Position numbers and translations under genes: made by a program. From Rhyacichthys aspro (Eukaryota; Chordata; Actinopteri; Gobiiformes; Rhyacichthyidae), in NCBI GenBank assembly GCA_036850595.1, contig CM072158.1:16073422-16137421 (forward strand): a DNA stretch of 64,000 nt. The letters are read 5' to 3'. Shown here piece by piece: positions 21,830 to 32,625 of the stretch; within the stretch, counting starts at the first letter, position 1; every line of letters starts with the position of its first letter. Below the pieces are notes generated by a model. It saw only the letters and a program-made list of their open reading frames with translations. It was not told where the DNA came from and made no database searches.

Positions 21830-22509
21830 AAAAATCTACATCTAAATGGCTCATTGTACCTGCGTGGTGTAATTTACTTATTAGCTTAGAACAGAGCTAG
21901 GCTGCTAAATCATACATTTCTATGGCAAGGTATCTTTTGGTATTTGGTTTTGCACTGTTGCACTTACTTGTTTCCCAGTTTGACGTCTAGGAACTTTTTA
22001 TTTACTGGTTTAATGGAAAAGTGTGATATTTCCATTAACGTTCACCATATGCAGTTTTGATGACGTCACTTGTAGAGGACTCTTGACTATAATGCAGCAT
22101 AGTTCCATCACAGAGTTCAACAAAGTAATCAACAATAATTAAAAATAATCAGATTTCTGTGCTACTAATCACATTTCTCAAAATATTTTTTAAGATTACA
22201 TTTTTATTTTTAAGCAGCCAACCCTCCCTATGCTGACTAAATCACTTACTCATTTACCAAATCATCTAACTCGACTGTTGCGTTAACATTAGGTCATCGA
22301 CTGATATGCTGCCTTCAATCAGTGGTTGACTGAATGTGAAGTTGTTTGGCAACATGTATAGTTATTAATGGTTCTTTTAATATACTATTGACCTGTTGTC
22401 CTGTTATTTGGAGGCAACAGACCTGGAATCCCTCCTGTGAGCCACTAAGGCACCCCTAAAAAGTGACAAAATTCTTCAAAAAGAACAAAACGTTGCAAGT
22501 AATCTTAAA
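21830..22509. other. Gene-free sequence
   Basis: AT-rich unique DNA. TGATGACGTCACTTG near 22057 contains one perfect cAMP-response palindrome TGACGTCA; a single site has no predictive weight on its own. Confidence 0.45.
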
Positions 22510-23080
22510 GCTTATGCAAGTTGTTTTTGCTGTCTCTGTCTCAGCCCCAACAGCGACGTAGTTTTCCTTCCTGCTTCTTTTATTTAAAAAAAATGAATTT
22601 TTCACCACAAATACAAATATGTTACATTAAATTGAAGTTTAGAGCTTACCTGAAACGTTTATCTTTGGAGTGTACCGTTGTAGACTGTAGCAATCCTGTA
22701 ATTATCTCTGTCTTGTTAAACATTGCTTTGAAGCATTGACAACATTTACCTCTGTTTAATTTGCTGCACGTTTCTTAAGTTTTATCTTTTTTTAGCTGTT
22801 TATGTTTATTTAAATATGATGTATTTTGCAACGTAATAACCCATTTCCTTTTCCAGGGTTTATTTTATTGTTGACATCAGTGACAACCAATGGCAGTGCT
22901 CCTTTTTACCAGAAGTGAGATGTGATTGGCCAAAATCAATGCAAATCCTTCATTATAAAGCCTAGATCACATCTTAAGGTCTCATTTTTTCACAGATGAT
23001 TCCTGTTACAATAAGCAGTTAGTCATTGTCAAACTAAATGCAACAGCAAAAAAAAATTGGTAATCGCTTCTTAATGTTAC
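22510..23080 (+). repeat. Family 1 interspersed repeat, copy C (most complete)
   Basis: Longest copy of the family. In order it shows CTTAAAGC near the left, CTCTGTCTCAGCCCCAACAG, CTTCCTGCTTCTTTTATTT, TTTAGAGCTTACCTGAAAC, GTGTACCGTTGTAGACTG, GTAGCAATCCTGTAAT, GTTAAACATTG, TTTAATTTGCTGC, GCAACGTAATAACCCATTTC, ACAACCAATGGCAG, GTGATTGGCCAAAATC, CATCTTAAGGTCTCATTTT, CACAGATGATTCCTGTTAC and GGTAATCGC. The 72-codon frame 22521-22739 lies inside and is incidental. Useful as a reference for building the family consensus. Confidence 0.65.
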
Positions 23081-23519
23081 CAGATGCCTTCTGCTGATGG
23101 CGTATTGTTGAAAGTTGGTCCCACTCAAACTGGTGTGAACACAAGTTGGTTTAACAGAGAGTACCAAGGTTCAGAGTCTCTAGAACCAGACCCACATTGC
23201 AAACAAGCCCTGCACAGTACCATGTTGCGAGGATGTAGCAACATTGCAAAGTATAGATACTACAGTCTTTAATGACTATAAAATTTGATGGACCAGATGT
23301 AGAACTCCTTACACCTTCCAGTTTTATGTTTATTGGAGCATACATTATCGATTTGGAGTGTAAACCAATCAATAATAGTGTATGTTTGGTTTCACTTTGA
23401 GTTTGTTTTCTGGATTTCTGGATCAGTTGTCTTTTTAGTTTGCTGCTTTATCCTCAAGTTGGATAAATAGTCCCATCAGATGGGTAAAAAAAAAAACCGA
23501 ACTGAACAACATCCGGCGT
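23081..23519. other. Gene-free sequence
   Basis: Short overlapping frames on both strands (23084-23272 plus, 23151-23372 minus) with no motifs. No repeat was recognised. Confidence 0.5.
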
Positions 23520-23900
23520 AAATTAATAAAAGTAACCCAACTTAGAAGCAGAGGAGGTCGAAGTGAAATGATTCATTCCAGCCACACAGCATCCAAGGAC
23601 GGATCGGCTGTTTGAATGTGCAAACTCTCTCCCTGCAGCAGTCTTCCAGCAGCTCAGCGCTAATCGATCACATATGGATCGAAGGCGTTTGATTGACACC
23701 CTCAATTAACGCCGCACTTTTAGACCAGGCCTAAGCTCATCTTCTGGTGTCAATGTGGACATCAAGCGCTAAAACAAAACATTGGGTGTAATGAGGCGCT
23801 GTTTATGGCTTTCCTTGACAGTTCTCGGAGGCCGTAAAGTGCTAGTTCCAAATTGAAAAGTGGAAAACGGTGTTGTTAATGCCGGACGAGCGCCGCAAGG
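23520..23900. promoter_or_regulatory. Candidate conserved noncoding block
   Basis: Repeat-free, GC-richer than the flanks, with several CpG sites (ATCGATCAC, GGATCGAAGGCG near 23660). A 60-codon minus-strand frame (23523-23705) has no motif. Regulatory nature is inferred from composition only. Confidence 0.25.
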
Positions 23901-24119
23901 TCCAAGCTCAATGGACAATTACTTAATGTGTTCTTTGAGGCGTGCAGGTGAATTCACAAAAACAATGAGATGTAGTGTCGGTATTGAGATATATGTGGTA
24001 ATAAGATCTCTCTGTATTTTCTGTAGATTTTGTAGATCTGTATTTAGCAGGTTTCTGGAGCATTTTCCATTTACATTTTTTTCTTTTCTTTTAAAGATTT
24101 TTGCTTTATTAGGGTTATT

Positions 24120-24629
24120 ATAACCTTGCGCTGCAGCTGGATTCTTGCGAGATTTGGGAGTTTCCAAAACTCTTGTAAATCCATCTTGTATCGCGCCAAC
24201 CAAACCACTTGAGTCGCGAACCGTGGACTAACCGGACTCTTTTGACCAATGATGTTGCAGCACTAACAGGTAGAGGCGGGTTTTTAATTTGAAGAAAGCA
24301 ACTAGTGCTCTCTTCTCCTCTTTGTTATCAACATGGCTACACCGAAAGACCTTAGCGTTGACTCTGCTATCGGAACAATTTTATCAGAAGTAGAGAATAT
24401 CTCTTTGAAAGAAGTGCAATGAGTGGCACGTCATATCGTTCCTGTGATTGGTTAAAGAAACCTCATGCTAAGCGGATACTAGTCGGTGCTTCATCCAATC
24501 AATACCAAGTTTTTGACAGAAGGCGCCTCCCTTTTGCAAACGCTTTCAATAGGAACCTTTCCAGATGGTACTGCGAAATAGACTATGTTCTGTGGAGCAG
24601 TTCTATCTGGCAGAGTCAGGTTAGGTTAT
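24120..24629 (+). mobile_element. Non-autonomous DNA element with short inverted ends and a truncated open frame
   Basis: ATAACCT at 24120-24126 is mirrored by AGGTTAT at 24623-24629. Inside, ATG at 24333 opens a 29-codon frame (MATPKDLSVDSA... ending KEVQ, stop at 24420-24422). This start resembles the first residues of a RecQ-like helicase frame carried by abundant fish repeats; the identification is from memory and uncertain. The frame stops before any helicase motif, so the copy would be a deletion derivative. The right part contains GATTGGTTAAAGAAACC and TCATCCAATCAATACC, and the left part GATTCTTGCGAGATTTGGGA. Target duplication could not be fixed. Confidence 0.45.
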
Positions 24630-25539
24630 GATGGGTGGGGGTGGAATAATTTTCAGGTTTAAAACTTGACCAAAGCAAAGTAAGTTCACACTAATATAAT
24701 ATTAAAATCCACAAATTTTGCTGTGTTTTCAGGGTCCATTGCATTCTGCTGTTTTACAAATGCTAAAAACATTTTTGAAAATGCTGCTAGCTACATACAT
24801 TGGTGTTCACTTCCTGTTGTCCTTCCAAATTTCTCAATGACCATATTAGAATGTGATGTCATCATCTCTACAACACTTATATAGTAGAAGTTTTCTTGGT
24901 AAAATTTTACTCGTAAAAAAAGAAATATTGATTTATTTTTATTTATTTTTTCATTAAATAAATAAGCTAATAAAGATTTCATTATGTAAAGTTACATTTT
25001 CTGTGGCCTTTTTGACATCTGAGTACAACAAAAGTGCATTAAGACGAGGGTACATTACAACACTAGAAATGGAACCCATCGGTAAAGTTCATGACTCGAA
25101 CACTGACAACAGCCTCAACAATTGACAGGATTTTTAGGAATTAAGAGTAGCTAGTTGAGTGGGGCTCTCTTGATGAGCAGTTGGGCCTTGAGCTTGTGAA
25201 AATACATGAAAAATCACCAGTTAATCGCAGCACTAACATCTAACACTTAGAGACAGACATAATAGGCAAACATTCAAACTCACTAAATGTGTTTCTTTTT
25301 ACATATACAGTTCAGGAATTCAGAATTTACTTTTGATTGAGAGCCCAAAATCCAAATTCCACACTTTATTCTCTACTCTATGCTGCCACGAAGGCCAGAT
25401 TGGGGATGTAGGGAGTCATACTAATACAGGATCCATCTTCCCTAATCTCTCAGAATCCTCCATATCTCTATGACTGATCGTCACAAAATGCTTTCCTCCA
25501 GGGCTCAACACATCATTTGCTTGTTCCCCTCTGCGGGCA
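24630..25539. other. Gene-free sequence
   Basis: AT-rich DNA with an ATTT-rich tract at 24930-24965. A part near 24725-24775 resembles 57285-57345 (shared TTTTCAGG(G/C)TCCAT and TT..ACAAATGC), perhaps a small repeat pair. No gene seen. Confidence 0.45.
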
Positions 25540-26235
25540 AACATGTACGTATGAAATGGGTCTAATTACAGTCATCAGGGCCATCATCATTTGTACTTCA
25601 TTAACAGGGCGCTAATGCCTTCCAATGTCTGTTTCACACATCTGCGAGAGCGATAATATTTAGCGCTCGGGCACGCTCCATTGGCTCCACTCTCTTCGCT
25701 CGCCGTCGCTCATCGAATACCACGATGAAGTAATCAGACGGCAAATGCCAAGTGACCAGAAAATGAAGCTCGCACAATGGACTCCATCCCGCTTCTCGAG
25801 TCGCTTTCAAAGCCTCGTGACCTTCTTCGCCGGGAGGCCGCCGACAGGTTGGCGCGTCACAAGCTTAGATGTGTCCATGCGAGCGGGGTAAAGGTCGCCG
25901 GAGAATTAGAGCCCCGTGGCAGGTTTCCATAGCGTCTTGCTGCGCTCGCTCGGTCATGGAGGATTTTCACTGACTGGCTTCCACTCAGACGAGACTGAAA
26001 AGCCTAAGCGATGGCAGTAATCAGTCTCACATGTCCTCTGGAAACTCTTCAGATTTCGAGCACTCGCCGCAGCTTTTTTTACAATATCATCAAGGAGTCA
26101 AGGGTCCAAACTGTCTATATGGCTGTTCAGTTTTTAATGAAACCATCGATGGGAGTGTTGAGATCACAGCACTTCCACAGGGTAAAGGTTTTTAGTAATT
26201 TCCTGCCTGATTCCTCGAGGTCAGGACATTAAGGG
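25540..26235. promoter_or_regulatory. Candidate conserved noncoding block, CpG-rich
   Basis: The most CpG-dense part of the window: strings such as TTCGCTCGCCGTCGCTCATCG (about 25697), CGCCGGGAGGCCGCCGACAGG (about 25829) and GTCGCCGGAG lie in otherwise AT-rich DNA. It is repeat-free and has no long frame on either strand (the best is 73 codons, 26011-26232 plus). This fits an enhancer-type conserved block or an unmethylated CpG island remote from any visible exon. Confidence 0.35.
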
Positions 26236-27453
26236 GCTTTGAGTTTAGCAGGTAAAATGACCCGGTACATCATTAAATCCATTCAATTCAAAGCCTAGCA
26301 CTTCTAAAGCAACAATTTTTGTTTTAGAGTTAAAAAAGAAGGCATATTCAGGTGATAGGAGTAACACTTTGTACTGAAAAAAACATAAAACACTGAAAAT
26401 ATGCTTCACTGACATGGAAAAGGAAGAATAACTCCTCTTTCATTGAGGCAGTGCATCAAGCTCAGCAGATATTACACTGTGTAAGCTACTCTCCCGTGAA
26501 AACACATATTTCACCAGCTGAAACTTTCCATATATCTTACAAGATACATGTTGAGACATAACATGTACATCTTATTTAAAGCGCTTTGGGACAAATGCAG
26601 AAAAAGAGCGTTAGTTAGACGGTAACAAGGTAAAGTTACTAAATTTACACAGTTGGTTAAGGTAAGGGAAAGACAGAAGTGATTTATAGATGTCAGTAAA
26701 ATAAGATAAACAGTTAACTAATGTTGGAAGTAAAAAAAAAAGAGCTCTATGGTGAAAGTGGAGACTATAGAGGGCGCTCTGGTGCAGCGGCAGGTACAGG
26801 TTAAAAGTCACACATTGAAAGGCATCCAGCTTCTGACCATACTTATTGAACTATTTTCAAAGCTTTGTCTTTGTTCATTTATCATTTTTGGTCTTTTTTT
26901 CCATTACTATAAATGGATTGACACCTGACCTAATTTTTCACTGGTTTTTCTTTTTATTTTAATCTACAGACTTGCATGCAGTTTATTTCAAAGCACAACG
27001 TCTGCCATTTCAACACTAATGTGCACCGACATGTGATATTTGGTGATGATTAGATAATAACAACAACATCAGGAAAATAGCTTAGTGCCCTAGTCTCAAA
27101 GTAAATGTGGAATTGGAATTTAGACGTTATTTTCTGAAAAATACTGCAAAACCAAGGGGGCAGCATGCACAGTTCTCTTTAGAGCATGTGAACAGCTATG
27201 ATATTGACTCTTCAAACAGGGTTCTCTTGAGCCTTAAATAACTTTTATTTAGTGTTGATGGATGTATGTATGGATGTATCTTTACAGAACACACCTTTAA
27301 TCACCACCAAGACTCAAATATCAACTTTGCCAATAAGAAAAGTCCTTGTGTCTTCCACAGGAAAGCTCTTTTTTATGCTGATGTTTGGGTAAGATGGCAG
27401 AAGAGTACATCTGTAATTGATGATAAATAGTACACTAACATGTTTTTTGCAGT
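26236..27453. other. Gene-free sequence
   Basis: AT-rich unique DNA. A small GATGTATGTATGGATGTAT tract lies near 27259. The 66-codon frame at 26611-26811 minus has no motif. Confidence 0.5.
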
Positions 27454-27690
27454 TATCAAAAGTGCTAACTTAATCAATTATCGACTCTGCCTTAGGAAAC
27501 ACTTCAATGTCCGAAAGGCTTATTTTCTCAACAAAAGCAATTTCTTTCAAAACCAAAAGACTAACAACACAGCTCCACAAGTGTCAACTCTGCCTTGGGG
27601 CCATTACTCAAGTCCCTTCGGAAAAGACCTGACTTTTTTTTTTTTTGCACCCACTGCAACTTATATCTTGCTTATTGTGGAAAAAATCTA
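27454..27690 (+). repeat. Family 3 interspersed repeat, copy a
   Basis: Matches 28813-29075 in order: AA(G/C)TGCTAACT, ATCAACTTTGCCT-type string, a GAAAG(G/A)CTT step, TTTC(A/G)AAAC, AACAAC(A)CAG, TT.GG, ACTCA(A/G)GTC, a G-A-AAAG..C step, a T run, CACTGCAACTTA(T/C)AT and GCTTA.TG.G.AAAA. Coding frames in it (27440-27721) are incidental. Class unknown. Confidence 0.5.
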
Positions 27691-27729
27691 TGTGGGATGG
27701 GATCAAATGCTGCAAATGTGAAACCCTAC

Positions 27730-28290
27730 CTCATCTAAATGACCTGTATTCCCCCGATGCCTTTGGAGCCTTGTGTTAAAGTCATAGATCAGTAGATTGA
27801 TGCTGCAGAAAACAGCTTTTCTCCACCGTATGCAGCGGATCCCCGGGGAGACTTTGTCTGATCCATGTCTGTGTCATTGCCAACAAATGAAGTCCCCTCA
27901 GAGCCAGCGGATCTGCGTGACTGTCAAAGCTCTCCCCGGTGCGACACACGCTCCTCTCCAGCCGCTGCGCCGCCATATGTTAAAGCAAAGTCGGAGGCAA
28001 ACAGCGATGAGTTTGGCGTGATTTTTGCCCTGGGGGAAGACGAGGCGGTGGAGATGGTGTCCTGTTGTCACCGGCATATGGCTCCTGTGGCTTCGTCTGA
28101 TGGCTTCCATTGTCAGAGAGTTTCAGCAAACAACACAAGACTACAAAAGATGCAGCGGCGGTTTGTTTTGGAGGCCAATCGCTTCTATAGTGAAAGCAAT
28201 TAAAAAGACCTAATGATCCTTTCCAAAGTAATCCCTTTATCTCGACCGCGCTTGAACTTCGTCTCATGTGATCAGCAGTGAGATGTGTGT
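27730..28290. promoter_or_regulatory. Candidate conserved noncoding block, GC-rich
   Basis: A GC-rich, repeat-free block flanked by AT-rich repeats. At least six overlapping frames of 60-112 codons on both strands are open across 27782-28267, a sign of low stop-codon density rather than coding. The longest (27865-28203 plus, 112 codons) has a stop two codons before its ATG and no recognisable domain. Best read as conserved noncoding or CpG-island-like DNA, though an unrecognised exon cannot be excluded. Confidence 0.3.
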
Positions 28291-28515
28291 GGATTTACGC
28301 TTCAAACACATTACGATTAAAAGGATAAAGACGTAACTTTTAACAGATTATTTGGCCCTTTTTGTGCTTCAGAAGTATCCGAAGCTGATACAGTGTCCCA
28401 CCCATGTTCATTCATTATTTCCACTTATATATCAGTGTTCTCACCTCTGTTAGGTTTAAATAGTTTACAGTGAAATCAAAAAAGGTTAGAAATAAAAGGT
28501 TAACGTAGCCTGTGG

Positions 28516-28750
28516 TTAAAGGGGCAGCATCACCAGAAAAATAGTCCTGCTTAAACAGGGATTACCTAATTACTGGTTCGCTACAGTCTAACAGTAAATT
28601 CAAAGATCAAAGTTAAAGGTAAGCTCTAAACTTTATGGAATGTTTTAGTATTTTGTGTTGGAAAATTGGTCCTGTTTTGCTTTTTTCTCAATAGAAGAAG
28701 CAGGAAAGGTAATTGCTGTCGGGGTTGAGTGGTGTCTTGGACAGGGACAG
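28516..28750 (-). repeat. Family 1 interspersed repeat, copy E, internally deleted and inverted
   Basis: On the minus strand it runs CCTTTCCTGCTTCTTCTATT, AGGACCAATTTTCC, AGTTTAGAGCTTACCT, TGTTAGACTGTAGCGAACC and then jumps directly to GGTAATCCCTGTTTAA, ending GCTGCCCCTTTAA. Relative to copies A and C the middle (about 300 bp, TCTGTCTTG through CAGATGATTCC) is gone. On the plus strand it begins TTAAAGGGGCAG, which resembles the TTAAAGCTCCAG start of copy B and suggests terminal inverted repeats. Confidence 0.6.
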
Positions 28751-28812
28751 CACAAAGAAAATGAGGCAAGACAGCAGAGCTTACTTTTCAATAGAAAAAA
28801 TCTCTTATAGAT

Positions 28813-29075
28813 GTAATCAAACTGCTAACTGAATGAAATATCAACTTTGCCTCAGGTCTCCTACGTGAGTAACACCTCCAAACAACTTAGTCTGAAGAAA
28901 ACTAAAAAACACATCACATTTAAAGTTCGAAAGACTTCTTTTCGAAACAATAGCTTTCAGAAACAAAAGTTTAACAACCACAGCACTTGGGACAACACTC
29001 AGGTCTCTGATGGGAAAGGCCACAGTTTTTTGTATTCGCTGCAACTTACATGCTGCTTAATGAGAAAAAGCCACT
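28813..29075 (+). repeat. Family 3 interspersed repeat, copy b
   Basis: Second copy of the family at 27454-27690, with a partly different 40-bp segment after the first landmark. Contains ATCAACTTTGCCTCAGG, GTTCGAAAGACTTC, CACTTGGGACAACACTCAGG and CGCTGCAACTTACATGCTGC. The 85-codon frame 28847-29104 is incidental. Confidence 0.5.
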
Positions 29076-29280
29076 GCAGACAAAACAACAGCCCTGGTCT
29101 CTAGTTGTTCTCCAAGCTGTTCCTTTGTAACAGCTTTCTTCAATTATAAGTGTCCCCTTTTTTTGTAGTTCTCTTAGAAAAAAGAACCATATCTCATCAT
29201 CTCATTTATTCACACTAATGCTGTTCCTGGTGAACCCAGAAGTGAATGGAAAACACTATCGTAAAATACATGCATAAATA

Positions 29281-29345
29281 AAACAGCCATCCTAATTCTA
29301 TTTCTAGTCTGTAAAACTGAAAGAATCAGTCAGATTGGTTTTCTT
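29281..29345 (-). repeat. Family 2 fragment
   Basis: On the minus strand it reads AACCAATCTGACTGATTCTT, then AGACTAGAAATAGAATTAGG and ATGGCTG, matching the right half of family 2. Only about 60 bp remain. Confidence 0.4.
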
Positions 29346-29555
29346 TCAAAATGATACTGACATAGGCTCATATTGGCAGGTTGAAAATCTGAAGAAAAAA
29401 ACAAAAAACAATGGGGACACAGTCTGACCTAGAAGACTAAACATTTAGAAGTGAAAGCAAAGTTTCTTAGTACCAAACTTCCAAGAGTCTGGGTGCACAC
29501 AGAGCTGCTTGAGCTTGAAGAGTTTCCTTCCCTGACCACATTAGGATGATTGTTA
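29346..29555. other. Gene-free sequence
   Basis: Short AT-rich interval with no recognised feature. Confidence 0.45.
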
Positions 29556-30200
29556 GCATGCTAGCACCTTGCTCTTTGTATTCCTGTGTGTGCCCCATTT
29601 AGTGGAGCAGTGTTGCTGGGTAATGCAATCCGGGCCCACCGCTCCTATTAATCACTTCCTTCCCAGGAAGAGGGTTCATTAGGAGGTGATTCTCTTAATG
29701 GAGACCAGAATGGCCCATGCTTTAAGTGGTGCAGAGTCAGGGCAGAGGAGCTAAATCCGTCTGCCGGTGTCAGGCCTGAACACGAGTGGAGGGGCCGCTT
29801 TCTCAGAGCCTGCTAAATGACGTTATCTATGGGCACAGGGACCACTCACATAAATAAACCTGGAGGTGGTCCACATCCGAAAGTGCACTCGGCGCTGCAG
29901 GTAAAGAGAGGCGAGTGCTGACAAACTCTGCTGAGCTGTGACGATTAGATCTGTTTCAGGTAGCAAAAATACTGCGCCCAAGAAATATGACAAATTAATC
30001 TCACCGGGTAATGCGGGTGTCTCGGTGACAAATGTCGGCAGAATACTTGAGCGGGCCAAGTAATTATACCCAAATGAACTTGTCAGAGCTTGTACGGAGA
30101 CTATCACTTGAGTTAGTATCAGTTTTACAGCACTCGTCTGCGGTGTGTTGACGGCCCTAAGCCCGGAGACAAACGACTTCCTGGAGTGCTCCTACGCTGA
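29556..30200. promoter_or_regulatory. Candidate conserved noncoding block
   Basis: Repeat-free, GC-richer DNA with CpG sites (CACCGGGTAATGCGGGTGTC near 30003). A minus-strand frame of 94 codons (29823-30107) has no recognisable domain. Contains GGTTCATTAGGAGGTGATTC near 29672. Regulatory role inferred from composition and isolation in AT-rich DNA. Confidence 0.3.
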
Positions 30201-31389
30201 CAAAATGATGATATGTTGCCTGTGCTAAACTGTGGATTTCGGTTTGCTGCTTGGTTTGACAACATAAGTAAAAAAAAACAACACAAAAAAACTTGTGCTG
30301 GTTAGTGTTGATGGAATGCAAACTGCTGTTTCCATTTATATATAAATGTAAGTTTCAAAAAGTTGCCAGGTTTAAAGTAATCTCAACTGCTAAAAATAAT
30401 AACACTGTATTAACACATGATAAAGTACACTAGCTTTATCTTCCTGAAATAAAGTGCAATAACTTTTGTGAATTGTATGCACCCTACCAAGCCCCATGTT
30501 ACTGCAAAACTAAAAATGGCTGCTGGAAGGCTGCAGGCTAACTAGAGTTAATACAGTGTGGAGGTCCACTGTAGGCTATAGTAGCAGACTTAGTTTGTCA
30601 CTTATAGGTTTATATACTATTGAAAAAATTTATTTCAATTTTTTTTGATTATGGCCTCCACATTTGGTTTCTTTTTTGGGACCCATATTTCAAAATATAA
30701 AATATCACCATCACATTAAACTCCAAATTCTTAGTATATATTAAGTTCAGTCACTAAACACTAACTTACTTCTTAAAAATTGTGTTCATACAGGCCATAC
30801 AAACTCATTTATATTTTAGAAGTGGAGACAAACATGGCTGCCACTGAAATTTAATAGGTTGGCCTTTCAGATACAGGAAGTCGTGGCCAATAAACACACG
30901 AAGAAGAGCGAACGGTCATGTCATTTAAAAAAAAGACAATTTCATAGCTTAGGTTAGGACAATTTGTAACAGTTACACAAAAAGCATACATTATCTGAGT
31001 ATTTTGGAAGTTGTTGGTTCTCTTTACACTAAGGTCTAGATTTTGACTGCAATACCACAAGTGGCCACTGGTGAGATTAGCAATAGAGAAGAAGCGGCAG
31101 TTTTTATGAAATATCAATTGCTACAACCTACATTTTTGTGTCTTTATGGGCTTCAAGGACATTTCTGTTGCTGTATTCTCCATCTCCACAAGGAGATTGG
31201 TGACATAGTAGAGAGTGTGGTTTGTTATCTACTTCTCATTATTTATCTGTAAACCCACTCCCTCTATAGATGTAAGTAAAATGGCAAATGACAAATTACT
31301 CTGAAGTAAGAAAAAACATCTGATGTTCAGGTGATTTTCCACTGATGAAAAACATTACCATGAATATCAGACTGAAGCTGCTCTCACAG
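30201..31389. other. Gene-free sequence
   Basis: AT-rich unique DNA. Frames at 30851-31117 minus and 31043-31252 plus overlap on opposite strands and show no motif. Confidence 0.5.
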
Positions 31390-31920
31390 TTTCCAAATCT
31401 TAAGCCCTTGCGCCGCCATCCGACTCTGTGGATTCATGTTAATTTGTCCACTAGATAAACCAACGGCAGCTATTCATCTGAGAAGTACCCTCATCTCTTT
31501 CATCCCTCCGTGCGCCGTTTGCTGTTTACTTTGTGCTCAGGTGTGTGATTAGATCGGATAGCGAAGCCTATTCAGCCGCAATCTTCCCTCAGTCAATAGC
31601 AGCAAATATTAATGATGTTTTTCTCATCGGTGTTCAGTTCAGGGGCTTGTGACTGGATAAACAACAGAAGCTGGCACAAAAGTGATCTGAAAAAGCCTCT
31701 CCCTCTCTACTTCCAAAAACGCTAAAGGCGGACTTTGACAGTGTCCTCTGCTGTGTCCATAACCTCATCAGGCTGAATAATTGTTGCGGAGTGACGAGAA
31801 GATTACCTGCAGGTGAAAAATGTCCTTCCGTCCCCTGTGCTATACGCGTTAGCTCTCCCTGAAAGAGAACAGACTGCTGTCACGTCCTTTCCAGACTAAT
31901 GAGACATGGCTTCAACACAA
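31390..31920. promoter_or_regulatory. Candidate conserved noncoding block
   Basis: Repeat-free, higher complexity, with CpG sites and strings such as CAGCCGCAATCTTCC and CAAATATTAATGATG near 31572-31616. No long frame on either strand. This is the fourth such block within 25.5-32 kb. Confidence 0.3.
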
Positions 31921-32625
31921 ACTTTGACTTTTATATTCTCCCACCCAGAGGCTTCTCTCTTTACAGCAAAAATATAACTTTAATTACTGCAACGGAATGA
32001 TGGAGGTTTGGCACTTCACTGAATTAAAAGGTTGATGGTATAAAATGGAGTTTGTATATCATAAGAGTAAGACACCTTGTTTGGAAATGTTAGGATCTGT
32101 CAGAAATCGACTTCAATTAGACTTTTGGCCTTGTCCTAACATGACATTTTTAGAGTTTACGTTACTAAGCAGTAAATGATAAACCATTCCTTAAAAATAA
32201 CTTCTGAAAAAATGTTTCATACTATTTTAGAACTCAAACCAACAAGAGTGCTCCCCATTGACTTTTTCTCAATGCTTGGAAACGTGGGCCAGCATCCTGA
32301 GAATAAAGAGTATACTGCCTAAGGTCAAAAATAAAAGGGTGCTTTTATGTTAGGAACTCCAAAATCAGCTCTCACATGAATGGGGAAGCCAATAGTGAAG
32401 GAGTAAAGGGTTCTTATTTCCTAGTGTTAGTTAGAAGTCTGGCAGCTGTATTCTAAACTGTCTGAAGACTGTGTACAGCAAAGGAAAACACATTACAATA
32501 AACACATTACAATAATCCAACCTTGATGATGAAGTATCACCTAAAGAGAGGTATGAGATGTCTCCCAAATGATCTCAGCTCCTTCACTCTACCCCAACTG
32601 CATCTTTTATCTAAATAAGGTCAAA
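31921..32625. other. Gene-free sequence
   Basis: AT-rich DNA without recognised repeats, apart from the duplicated string ACACATTACAATAA near 32490-32515. Confidence 0.45.

Noticed and set aside
22066..22073. Single perfect TGACGTCA (cAMP-response palindrome)
   Set aside because: One octamer in 64 kb is expected by chance about once; no clustering or promoter context.
27865..28203. 112-codon plus-strand frame
   Set aside because: Stop two codons before the ATG, several competing frames on both strands and no recognisable motif; kept only as part of a noncoding candidate block.
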